Positions 1 to 6,459 of a DNA stretch of 13,946 bases are shown piece after piece. This DNA comes from JALZHR01 sp036389695. GTDB lineage: Bacteria > Acidobacteriota > Blastocatellia > Pyrinomonadales > Pyrinomonadaceae. The position numbers were made by a program, and so were the translations under genes. Numbering within the stretch: the first letter of the stretch is position 1; the number at the start of each line of letters is the position of its first letter. The DNA is taken from assembly GCA_036389695.1 (NCBI GenBank), contig DASVWG010000524.1, positions 1 to 13,946 on the forward strand. The letters are read 5' to 3'. The notes under the pieces are model-generated. The model saw only the letters and a list, made by a program, of their open reading frames with translations, did no database searches and was not told the DNA's origin.

Positions 1-2
1 CG

Positions 3-2870
3 TTTAACGTCATCAACCTCGCCGGAACATCGGCAGCAGTCTCGAACAGTAATATTCTGGTGACCAACAACCAGCTTATTAACTTTGCGCAGGCTGGTCT
101 GTTCGTTGCCAACAGCGACAACGTGACGTTTACCAACAACGACGTCTTCCAGACGGCGGCGAGAACCACCGCGCTGTTCGGCGTGGCGGTCAACAGTATG
201 CTGGGCACGAACGTGTTTTCACAGAACACGATTCACGACCTGACGACGAGTCTCGGTACATCCGGTATGGTGTTTGGCGACGTTCGGGCGACGACCGTTT
301 CCAGAAACCGCATTTACAATTTCCCGAGCACAAGCGGTTCGACCGGCGTGCTGACCGGAATTCAGTTTACCGGCGTGAGCGGCGCTCCGGCGTCGTTGAC
401 CGTGGTTAACAACATGGTTTCGATTATTCCTAATTTCACCAACAACCAGAGCATCTTCGGAATCAGAGACTTCGGCTTTGCGACCAACGTCTTTACTTCC
501 TACTTTAACTCGACGTTGATTGGCGGAACGAGTACGGGAACAGCCAATAGTTGGGCTTGCCAGCGCGGATTCAGCGCGCCGACCGCTCACACGATGATTG
601 ACAACATCTGTTTCAACAATCGTACGGGCGGCACGGGCAATCACTTCGCGGCGGGCGACCAATCGGTCGGAACGGGAACGTTTGTTTCCAACTACAACAT
701 CTTTGTCGGAACGGGCGCGACTCCCGCGAACTTCTTCGACAAAGCGGCGACCAGCACGCCGGTGCCGGTTAACTTTGCTTCGTGGCAGGCGGGACCGCCG
801 ACGCGCGACGCCAATTCGCAGGCGAGCAATCCGGGCGGCAACTACACCGTCGCGAATATGTTCGTTTCACCGACGGATCTGCACCTGAATATTTCGGGTA
901 CGAATCCGGCGTTTAACGCGGGAACTCCGGTCGCGGATGTCACGACTGACTTTGACGGTCAACCGCGTGATTCGGCTCCCGACATCGGCGCTGATGAAGT
1001 CGTGGTCGCGGCGGGCATCCTGTCGCTCAGTTCTTCGACTTATACGGTCAATGAATCTGACGGCACGGTGACGATTACCGTCAACCGCGCGGGCACCGAA
1101 GGAGCGGTTTCCGTCAATTACACGTTGACTGACGGCACGGCAACCGGCGGCGCAGCCTGCGGCGCGGGCGTCGATTACGTCAACACGGGCGGCACGGTCA
1201 ACTTCGCGGCTGGACAATCCACCCAGACGTTTACCGTCCAGATTTGTCCCGACGCCCTCGACGAGCCGAATGAAACCTTCACCGTGACGCTTTCCGGCGC
1301 GACGGGCGGAGCAATCATCGGCAGCCCGAACGCGGCAACCGTCACGATTACGGACGACGACGCAACTCCGACTCTGTCAATCAACGACGTGAGCCAGAAT
1401 GAAGGCACCGGCGGAACGACGAACTTCGTGTTCACCGTGACGCTTTCGGCGCCGAGCGCGCAAGCCGTGGCGGTCGATTACGCGACCATCGACGGAACCG
1501 CGACCGCGCCGGGCGATTACGCGCCGATTCCGCCGACAACCGTCGTCTTCGCTCCGGGCGAAACGACGAAACAGGTCACCGTCAGCGTCGTCGGCGACGC
1601 GGTCGTTGAGCCGAACGAAACGTTCTTCGTCAATTTAGCCAATGCGGTCAACGCGACGATTGCGGACAATCAGGGTCAGGGCACCATCGTTAACGACGAC
1701 GTCCAGCCGGGACAGCTTTCCATCAATGACGTCCGCGTCACGGAAGGCAATTCGGGAACGACGACGGCGACCTTTACGGTGACGCTCGTTTCGGGCGGCA
1801 GCCCCAACCCGACGACCGTCAATTACGCGACGGCGAACGGAACGGCAACCGCCGGCAGCGATTATGTCGCGACCAGCGGCACGCTGACCTTCGCGCCGGG
1901 CGAAACGACGAAGACCATCACGGTCACCATCAATGGCGATACGCTCAAGGAAGCGAACGAATTCTTCTTCGTCAACCTGAGCACCCCGTCGTCCAATGCC
2001 GTCATCGCTGACGGTCAGGGCGTCGGCATCATCATCGATGACGACCGCGCTTACGTAGCAGACTTCGACCACGACCGTAAATCGGACTACAGCGTCTGGC
2101 GTCCGGGCGACGGTTTCTGGTACACGCTGCTGAGCGACAATAATGTTGCCACTTATAAGAAGTTCGGAACCAACGGCGACAAGCCGGTTCCGGGAGATTA
2201 TGATGGCGACGGCATTGCCGACATCGCGGTCTTCCGTCCGTCCGAAGGCATCTGGTATATCCAGCGCAGCTCGGACTTCGGATTCGTCGCGCAGCAATGG
2301 GGCTTGGCAACGGATAATCTCGTCCAGGGCGATTACGACGGCGACGGTAAGACCGACATCGCAGTCTTCCGCAATGGCATCTGGTTCGTGATTCAAAGCT
2401 CAAACGGCAATCAACTCGCAGTCCAGTTCGGCACGACCGGCGACATTCCGGTTCAAGGCGACTACGACGGCGATGCGAAGACCGATTTTGCGGTGTATCG
2501 CGGCGGCAACTGGTATGTCCTCAGAAGCTCGGACGGCGGTTTCGTCGCCCAGCAGTGGGGCTTGGCAACCGACAAACCGATTGTCGGCGACTTTGACGGC
2601 GACGGCAGAGCGGACTTCACGGTTTACCGTGACGGAACGTGGTATATTCTGCAAAGCCTGACGGGAAGCTTCCGTTCGGTTTCCTTCGGCACGGCAACCG
2701 ATATTCCGACGCCCGCCGATTTCGACGGCGACGGAACGACGGATGTGGCGGTCTTCCGACCGTCGAACGGTTACTGGTATGTTCTGCGCAGCACGGACGG
2801 CGCGTTTGTCGCCCAGCAATGGGGACAAAACGGCGACGTGCCGATTCCTGCGGCGTATCAATCACGTTAA
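3..2870 (+). CDS. Large secreted beta-helix / Calx-beta / FG-GAP-repeat protein, 5' end outside window
   Basis: The frame is open from base 3 to a TAA at 2868-2870, so the GTG at 60 is internal and the real start lies upstream. Domains in order: an Asn/Thr-rich right-handed beta-helix (about 3-940) with N-N and F-x-N-N turns; a D-F-D-G-Q-P-R...D-I-G-A-D-E signature at 948-998, as seen at the end of choice-of-anchor-Q-type beta-helix proteins; three Calx-beta domains (about 1017-1361, 1371-1700, 1713-2045), each with E-x-N-E-x-F-x-V and ending in D-D; and six FG-GAP-like repeats (2061-2858) with D-[YF]-D-x-D calcium-binding loops. The last residues are a short A-Y-Q-S-R tail without a visible sorting motif. 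Calx-beta and FG-GAP modules are known from calcium-dependent extracellular adhesion proteins. A cell-surface or secreted role is inferred, and the ligand is unknown. The signal peptide, if any, is off the left edge. The gene ends in a strong terminator. Confidence 0.9.
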   Translation, partial: FNVINLAGTSAAVSNSNILVTNNQLINFAQAGLFVANSDNVTFTNNDVFQTAARTTALFGVAVNSMLGTNVFSQNTIHDLTTSLGTSGMVFGDVRATTVSRNRIYNFPSTSGSTGVLTGIQFTGVSGAPASLTVVNNMVSIIPNFTNNQSIFGIRDFGFATNVFTSYFNSTLIGGTSTGTANSWACQRGFSAPTAHTMIDNICFNNRTGGTGNHFAAGDQSVGTGTFVSNYNIFVGTGATPANFFDKAATSTPVPVNFASWQAGPPTRDANSQASNPGGNYTVANMFVSPTDLHLNISGTNPAFNAGTPVADVTTDFDGQPRDSAPDIGADEVVVAAGILSLSSSTYTVNESDGTVTITVNRAGTEGAVSVNYTLTDGTATGGAACGAGVDYVNTGGTVNFAAGQSTQTFTVQICPDALDEPNETFTVTLSGATGGAIIGSPNAATVTITDDDATPTLSINDVSQNEGTGGTTNFVFTVTLSAPSAQAVAVDYATIDGTATAPGDYAPIPPTTVVFAPGETTKQVTVSVVGDAVVEPNETFFVNLANAVNATIADNQGQGTIVNDDVQPGQLSINDVRVTEGNSGTTTATFTVTLVSGGSPNPTTVNYATANGTATAGSDYVATSGTLTFAPGETTKTITVTINGDTLKEANEFFFVNLSTPSSNAVIADGQGVGIIIDDDRAYVADFDHDRKSDYSVWRPGDGFWYTLLSDNNVATYKKFGTNGDKPVPGDYDGDGIADIAVFRPSEGIWYIQRSSDFGFVAQQWGLATDNLVQGDYDGDGKTDIAVFRNGIWFVIQSSNGNQLAVQFGTTGDIPVQGDYDGDAKTDFAVYRGGNWYVLRSSDGGFVAQQWGLATDKPIVGDFDGDGRADFTVYRDGTWYILQSLTGSFRSVSFGTATDIPTPADFDGDGTTDVAVFRPSNGYWYVLRSTDGAFVAQQWGQNGDVPIPAAYQSR
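2061..2858 (+). repeat. Six FG-GAP-like protein repeats arranged as three A-B dimers
   Basis: Six units of about 43-47 residues each start with D-[YF]-D-x-D and carry a V-[FWY]-R then W-[YF] core. They alternate: units 1, 3 and 5 end in an F-G-T type strand, and units 2, 4 and 6 end in F-V-A-Q-Q-W-G. The codons for F-V-A-Q-Q-W-G begin at 2283, 2541 and 2805, giving periods of 258 and 264 bases. The higher-order unit is therefore a dimer of 86-88 residues. This suggests growth by duplication of two-blade units, as expected for a beta-propeller. Confidence 0.85.
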
Positions 2871-2905
2871 TAATGATTGCATTTGTTATTAACGCTTAAA
2901 CCTAC

Positions 2906-2935
2906 AGAGGCGGGAATTTTTCCCGCCTCTTTTTT
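2906..2935 (+). terminator. Rho-independent terminator of the Calx-beta/FG-GAP gene
   Basis: An 11-bp perfect stem (AGAGGCGGGAA at 2906-2916 pairing with TTCCCGCCTCT at 2920-2930) has a three-base loop and is followed directly by a T-run (2930-2935). It lies 36 bp after the stop codon of the gene ending at 2870. This is the textbook arrangement for intrinsic termination on the plus strand. Confidence 0.92.
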
Positions 2936-3058
2936 CTTTGGCAAAAAACGCGCCGGTTGACAGTCAATAAATAGCGGTTTTACCAGAGAAATTTTTATGC
3001 TGTTTTATCGTGAATAATCGGTTATAAGTTTTTTATAGTCTATCGTTTGATAAGGCGA

Positions 3059-3174
3059 TTTTGTCAGAACCATCTGCGGTAGCGGATGGTTTAAGCTCGG
3101 AGAGTGCGGAAGTTAGTTAAACGATGCAGAAGCCAAAGTTAAACCATTAGCTACCGCAAATGGTTCTGACAAAA
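3059..3174. repeat. Paired REP-like hairpin element (family A, copy 1)
   Basis: Two 34-base arms (3059-3092 and 3141-3174) are inverted copies with three differences, separated by 48 bases. Each arm also folds on itself: head GTCAGAA, then stem CCATCTGC-GGTA-GCGGATGG in the left arm, and (reverse strand) CCATTTGC-GGTA-GCTAATGG in the right arm. The same head and GGTA loop recur at 5424-5576. The right arm ends one base before the AGGA ribosome-binding site of the membrane-protein gene at 3186. The rest of the spacer (2936-3058) is AT-rich. It has a perfect TTGACA at 2957-2962 but no convincing -10 partner, and I see nothing else in it. No transposase lies nearby. Confidence 0.85.
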
Positions 3175-3185
3175 AGGAAAAATTA

Positions 3186-4436
3186 ATGCAAACGGAATTT
3201 ACATTTAATCGCGGCGCGGTGCGTCCCATTCAATGTTTGAGCGGCGGCTGGCAGCTGCTCAGAGGCGTTTACGGAAGTTTTCTCGGCGTCGTTATCGTCG
3301 GGATTTTGATAATGATAGCGGGCGGCTGCATTCCGCTCGCGCCGCTCAATGCGCCGATAATGTGCGGCATTTATCTGTGCCTGCTGGCGCGAATATACAA
3401 TCAGCCGTTTAATACGAGCACGCTTTTTAAAGGCTTCCAGTATTTCGCGCAGTCCTTTATCGCCTCGCTTTTCGTCTCGGTGCCGATGTTCATTCTCGGA
3501 CTTGTTTTTCAATTCGGAATGGGCGGTTTTCAGGTCGTTCTGAGTAATCTGAAGATAGAGAAAAACACGCCGCCCGAACAGATTTTGCCGCTTGTAATCG
3601 CCTTTTTCGGCTATATATTCGGCGGAATTCTGGTGCTGATGCTGGTCGGGATGGTGTTGAACGCGCTGATGCTTTTCGTCTACCCTTTGATTGTCGAGCG
3701 CAATATGAACGGGCTGGACGCCGTCAAGCTCGGATTTCGAGCCGTGCTCGGAAATTTTTTCGGCGTGTTTATCCTGACGATTCTCGAAACTTTAATAATT
3801 CTGGCGGGCGTGATGCTTTTTTATGTCGGCGCGCTTTTCGTTATTCCGATAATTTTTGCCGCTCGAATCGTCGCCTATCGACAGGTTTTTACGGCGCCCG
3901 CTCAGCCGCCCGAGCAGATAAACGCGGGCGCGCCGCAGCAAATGTGGACGCCGCAGATGATAACTTCAAAAGCGGGCTGGTATCTGACGGCGAGCGCCGT
4001 TTTAATTCTCGGACTCGCCGCGACCGGCATCGCCGGATTGACCATCTGGAGCTACAACGCGATAAGCGAAGCCGTCAAAAAAGCCGAAGAAAAGCGCCGG
4101 GAAACAGATTATGATTACAATTCGCCGCCCTATTATAAACCGGATACAAATTCGTCGGACAGCAACGACGCGACAATCAGCGGCAACAATTTAAACGACA
4201 AAGCCGTCGAGCTTCCGCCGCCGGTTTATCCGCCCGCCGCCAAAGCCGTGCGCGCTTCCGGCGCGGTCGTCGTGGAAATTACGGTTAATAACAAAGGTGA
4301 AGTCACGACCGCGAATGCGATTTCCGGTCATCCGCTTTTGCGAGCCTCCGCCGTCGCCGCCGCGCGAAAAGCGAAATTCAAACCGAACGCGGCAACGAAA
4401 GGAGTTCTGACTTACAATTTCGCCGCGCAAAACTAA
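3186..4436 (+). CDS. Polytopic membrane protein with a C-terminal TonB-type domain
   Basis: This is a 416-residue protein. ATG 3186 is preceded by AGGA at 3175-3178, seven bases upstream. Residues about 30-235 hold five or six hydrophobic segments (around 31-55, 88-113, 133-168, 187-210 and 211-230), followed by a Pro/Gln-rich linker and another membrane span at about 265-289. A charged, Asp/Asn/Ser-rich linker (295-340) leads to residues 341-414, which match the TonB C-terminal fold: P-P-x-Y-P-x-A-A, then G-x-V-V-V-E-I-T-V, G-E-V, S-G-H-P-L-L and A-A-x-K-A-K-F-x-P. In TonB this domain contacts outer-membrane receptors, but TonB normally has a single N-terminal span. The protein may link inner-membrane and periplasmic partners, or use the fold for another interaction. 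No ExbB/ExbD genes are adjacent. The N-terminal part is not assigned to a named family. Confidence 0.85.
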   Translation: MQTEFTFNRGAVRPIQCLSGGWQLLRGVYGSFLGVVIVGILIMIAGGCIPLAPLNAPIMCGIYLCLLARIYNQPFNTSTLFKGFQYFAQSFIASLFVSVPMFILGLVFQFGMGGFQVVLSNLKIEKNTPPEQILPLVIAFFGYIFGGILVLMLVGMVLNALMLFVYPLIVERNMNGLDAVKLGFRAVLGNFFGVFILTILETLIILAGVMLFYVGALFVIPIIFAARIVAYRQVFTAPAQPPEQINAGAPQQMWTPQMITSKAGWYLTASAVLILGLAATGIAGLTIWSYNAISEAVKKAEEKRRETDYDYNSPPYYKPDTNSSDSNDATISGNNLNDKAVELPPPVYPPAAKAVRASGAVVVEITVNNKGEVTTANAISGHPLLRASAVAAARKAKFKPNAATKGVLTYNFAAQN

Positions 4437-4440
4437 AGCG

Positions 4441-4449
4441 TGTTATAAT
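4441..4449 (+). promoter_or_regulatory. Extended -10 promoter (TGTTATAAT) for the DHS-like gene
   Basis: TGT followed by a perfect TATAAT (4444-4449) sits just after the stop codon of the preceding gene (4434-4436) and 14 bases before ATG 4464. Extended -10 promoters need little -35 contact, and none is obvious here. Transcription would begin near 4456, leaving a leader of about 8 nt. The only ribosome-binding match is a weak GGA at 4454-4456. The call rests on sequence match alone. Confidence 0.5.
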
Positions 4450-4463
4450 CAGCGGAATTTCCT

Positions 4464-5420
4464 ATGTCCGTTTACGAGAATTACGCGCCGATAGATTTGG
4501 AGAAAATCAACACCTACGAGCTTGCTTCGCGTCCGAGCAAAGTAACCGTGAAAGATTTCGCCAAACCTGTCGGCGCTGACGATTCTATAAAAAACTTTCT
4601 CGAAAAACTCCCGAATATTCTCGCCGTTCAATCGCTGCGCGAAATTGCCGGACAAATCCGTCGCGCTCGCAGTTTGAACAAGCCGATTGTCTGGGGCATC
4701 GGCGGGCACGTCGTCAAAACCGGACTCGCACCCGTTTTGATTGATTTGATGCGGCGCGGTTTCGTTTCCGCCGTCGCCGCCAACGGCTCGGTTCTCGTTC
4801 ACGATACGGAAATCGCCGTCGCCGGTTTCACCAGCGAAGACGTCGACGCCAGCCTCGGCAAAGGCGATTTCGGCGCGGCGCGCGAAACGGGCGAAATTTT
4901 AAACGAAGCGGCGAAAAAAGGCGCGCGAGAGGAAATCGGTCTGGGCGAAGCGATGGGCAGGGAAGTTTCGCAAAAAAATCCGCCGCACGCCGAAACTTCG
5001 ATACTTTGTCAGACTTATCAAAACAAAATTCCTTTCACCGCTCACCTGGCAATCGGCGCGGACATCGGGCATTTTCACGCTTCTGCGGACGGCGCGTTTT
5101 TGGGGAAAACTTCGCACACCGATTTCAGGCTTTTCTGCTCGATAGTTAAAGAAATAAACGGCGGCGGCGTTTATCTGAATCTCGGCTCGGCGGTCGTTCT
5201 GCCCGAGATTTTTCTGAAAGCCGTGACGGTCGTGCTGAATTTAGGTTATCCGCTCGAAGATTTTACGACCGCCAATTTCGATTTCATTCAAGGTTATCGC
5301 CCGAATACAAACGTCGTTCGTCGCCCGACGGCGAATGGCGCGGGGCGCGGATTTTCCGTCACCGGACATCACGAAATTATGATTCCGCTGCTCGCCGCGC
5401 AGATTCTCTGCGGCGATTAA
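4464..5420 (+). CDS. Deoxyhypusine-synthase-like conserved protein
   Basis: This is a 318-residue soluble protein with no signal peptide or membrane segment. Residues 75-120 (V-W-G-I-G-G-H-V-V-K-T-G-L-A-P-V-L-I-D-L, then R-R-G-F-V, A-N-G-S-V-L-V-H-D-x-E) resemble the NAD-binding region of deoxyhypusine synthase, where an S/T-G-A-N-x-x-H-D motif occurs. Further conserved-looking blocks are G-A-D-I-G-H-F-H-A-S-A-D-G (198-210), G-G-V-Y-L-N-L-G-S-A-V-x-L-P-E-I-F-L-K-A (234-253), F-D-F-I-Q-x-Y-R-P-x-T-N-V-V-R-R-P (272-288) and T-G-H-H-E-I-M-I-P-L (300-309). I cannot find the lysine-bearing active-site block of true deoxyhypusine synthases, and bacteria generally lack the eIF5A substrate. A different reaction on this fold is therefore more likely. 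The gene follows the TonB-domain gene by 27 bp but appears to have its own promoter at 4441-4449. Confidence 0.65.
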   Translation: MSVYENYAPIDLEKINTYELASRPSKVTVKDFAKPVGADDSIKNFLEKLPNILAVQSLREIAGQIRRARSLNKPIVWGIGGHVVKTGLAPVLIDLMRRGFVSAVAANGSVLVHDTEIAVAGFTSEDVDASLGKGDFGAARETGEILNEAAKKGAREEIGLGEAMGREVSQKNPPHAETSILCQTYQNKIPFTAHLAIGADIGHFHASADGAFLGKTSHTDFRLFCSIVKEINGGGVYLNLGSAVVLPEIFLKAVTVVLNLGYPLEDFTTANFDFIQGYRPNTNVVRRPTANGAGRGFSVTGHHEIMIPLLAAQILCGD

Positions 5421-5423
5421 AAA

Positions 5424-5576
5424 GTCAGAACCGCCTGCGGTAGCGGGCGGGTGAAGATTAGAGTTTCTAGTTTCTAGTTTCAGGTTTCCAGTTTGCCGAT
5501 TGTCTTAGCTTGAAACTTGGAACTAGAAACTAGAAACTTTCGCGTTCACCCGCCCGCTACCGCAGGCGGTTCTGAC
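5424..5576. repeat. Paired REP-like hairpin element (family A, copy 2), perfect 32-bp inverted repeat
   Basis: Arms 5424-5455 and 5545-5576 are exact inverted copies of 32 bases. Each arm contains head GTCAGAA and an 8-bp hairpin CCGCCTGC-GGTA-GCGGGCGG with one T-G wobble. It shares head and loop with 3059-3174, but the outer stem pairs are G-C instead of A-T. The element starts three bases after the stop codon of the gene ending at 5420 and encloses the heptamer palindrome described next. It could also act as a terminator or mRNA stabiliser. Confidence 0.9.
5462..5537. repeat. Mirrored tandem heptamer array, word AGTTTCT/GTTTCTA
   Basis: On the left arm, five 7-base units run in phase from 5462 to 5496 (AGTTTCT, AGTTTCT, AGTTTCA, GGTTTCC, AGTTTGC). 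On the right arm, four units run from 5510 to 5537 (TTGAAAC, TTGGAAC, TAGAAAC, TAGAAAC), the reverse complement of the same word. The outermost 18 bases of the two arms are exact complements (5462-5479 with 5521-5538). The array is nested inside the GC-rich inverted repeat 5424-5576. Confidence 0.85.
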
Positions 5577-5658
5577 CTGCTTAACGCATATCGTCGGTTT
5601 TACTGTCCAAAAAGTGCGCGCGTTTCGCTAAAAACTCAACAAAATACGGTAAATCTCG

Positions 5659-5675
5659 CTGGCACGCAGTTTGCA
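5659..5675 (+). promoter_or_regulatory. Sigma-54 (RpoN) promoter, -24/-12 element
   Basis: CTGGCACGCAGTTTGCA matches the sigma-54 consensus YTGGCACG-N4-TTGCA throughout. GG (5661-5662) and GC (5673-5674) are separated by exactly 10 bases, the spacing this sigma factor requires. The predicted start of transcription is about 5686, two bases before a GGAGAG ribosome-binding site and 15 bases before ATG 5701. Sigma-54 promoters need an activator ATPase. The upstream stretch 5577-5658 could hold its site, but none is certain. Confidence 0.88.
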
Positions 5676-5700
5676 AAATCACCTTGCGGAGAGTGAGATT

Positions 5701-6303
5701 ATGTTGAATCCAAGAAAATCAATCCAGGTCGCATTAATTTTAGCTTTTTGTTTTTTAATCGGCGGCGAAGGCGTGAAAGGTCAATTTCGCGGCGACCAAG
5801 CCGTTATCAATCAGGCGGAGAGCATCACGAAAGACGTTTTTACAATTTCGACCAGAACTCAGCAGGGCGCAAGAATTTACGCCGTCCGCCAGCCGAACGC
5901 GCAAATGCTGGCGGCGATTGACCGCGGTTTAGACGATTTGTTCGATGCCGCCGAAAGAAACGGCTATCGCCGGCGTTTGAATCATTCGGATTACGTAATT
6001 TTTATCGCTAAAGCCGACCGCCGGACAAATCGCGACGGTCAATACTCGCCCGACATCGCCGTGCCTCTCGGACAATACGCGGGCAGCGTCTACGACCAGG
6101 GCGGCTTTATCTACGCGGCGGGAATGGTCATCGGCTATAATCCGCTGGCTTTCGTCATCGCCGAACACGACAAAGATTTCCCGCGAGTTTCCGAAGCCGT
6201 CCGCAATGAAGGCGAGCATCTGGTTCTTTACCACAACGACCGTCGCCGCTACAACGCGACGCTCGACCATAGCCGGGGCGGCGGGCATCCGATTTTGCAG
6301 TAA
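5701..6303 (+). CDS. Exported protein of unknown function under a sigma-54 promoter
   Basis: ATG 5701 is chosen over an in-frame TTG at 5671, because the TTG lies inside the sigma-54 -12 element and upstream of the predicted transcript start, while GGAGAG at 5688-5693 is well placed for 5701. The 200-residue product has a signal peptide: N-P-R-K, a hydrophobic stretch V-A-L-I-L-A-F-C-F-L-I-G-G, and likely cleavage near residue 27. The mature part has an alpha-helical-looking segment (residues 65-90), a G-x-Y-x-x-G-F-I-Y-A-A-G-M-V-I-G-Y hydrophobic stretch (131-146), and a His-rich end with E170, H173, H178, H190 and H196 in E-G-E-H-L-V-L-Y-H-N-D and D-H-S-R-G-G-G-H-P. The His/Glu cluster could bind metal, but I do not recognise a catalytic motif or family. 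It stands alone, between two palindromic repeats. Confidence 0.75.
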   Translation: MLNPRKSIQVALILAFCFLIGGEGVKGQFRGDQAVINQAESITKDVFTISTRTQQGARIYAVRQPNAQMLAAIDRGLDDLFDAAERNGYRRRLNHSDYVIFIAKADRRTNRDGQYSPDIAVPLGQYAGSVYDQGGFIYAAGMVIGYNPLAFVIAEHDKDFPRVSEAVRNEGEHLVLYHNDRRRYNATLDHSRGGGHPILQ

Positions 6304-6309
6304 ATCAAA

Positions 6310-6454
6310 GGCAGAAGCCCGCGCGTCGGGCAAGGGCGGATAAAACGCAAAATTTAAAATGCAAAATGCAAAATAGAAACACTTTCTTCATTTTGCATTT
6401 TGCACTTTGCGTTTTGCATTCGATTTCGCCTTTGCTCACGCGCGGGCTTCCGCC
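6310..6454. repeat. Paired GC-rich inverted repeat (family B) between convergent genes
   Basis: Arms 6310-6338 and 6427-6454 are inverted copies sharing the core GAAGCCCGCGCGT, with four substitutions and one gap across 28-29 bases. This family differs in sequence from the GTCAGAACC family at 3059 and 5424 but has the same plan: outer GC-rich arms around an AT-rich heptamer palindrome. The words ATCAAAGGC at 6304-6312 and 6459-6467 flank it as a direct repeat. It fills nearly all of the gap between the stop codons at 6303 and 6460 and may serve as a two-way terminator. Confidence 0.8.
6345..6422. repeat. Mirrored tandem heptamer array, word ATGCAAA/TTTGCAT
   Basis: The left arm has five in-phase 7-base units from 6345 to 6379 (ACGCAAA, ATTTAAA, ATGCAAA, ATGCAAA, ATAGAAA). 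The right arm has CATTTTG, CATTTTG, CACTTTG, CGTTTTG from 6389 to 6416 and a partial fifth unit. The right-arm word is the reverse complement of the left-arm word (as a rotation), so the arms can pair. A nine-base loop separates them. Confidence 0.85.
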
Positions 6455-6459
6455 TCGTA

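Noticed and set aside
1635..2396. 253-residue open frame antisense to the FG-GAP region
   Set aside because: It mirrors the periodic Asp/Gly codons of the plus-strand repeats, has Arg/Asp/Val-rich low-complexity composition, no ribosome-binding site and no recognisable domain.
2957..2985. Promoter for the TonB-domain gene from a perfect TTGACA
   Set aside because: No acceptable -10 lies 16-18 bases downstream (TTACCA or similar), and the site is over 200 bases from the gene.
3059..3174. Insertion sequence with terminal inverted repeats
   Set aside because: The interior is only 48 bases with no coding capacity, and there is no flanking target duplication or transposase in the window.
5671..5700. 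TTG start giving a 210-residue version of the exported protein
   Set aside because: The TTG is part of the sigma-54 -12 element and lies upstream of the predicted transcript start. ATG 5701 has the ribosome-binding site and starts the signal peptide properly.
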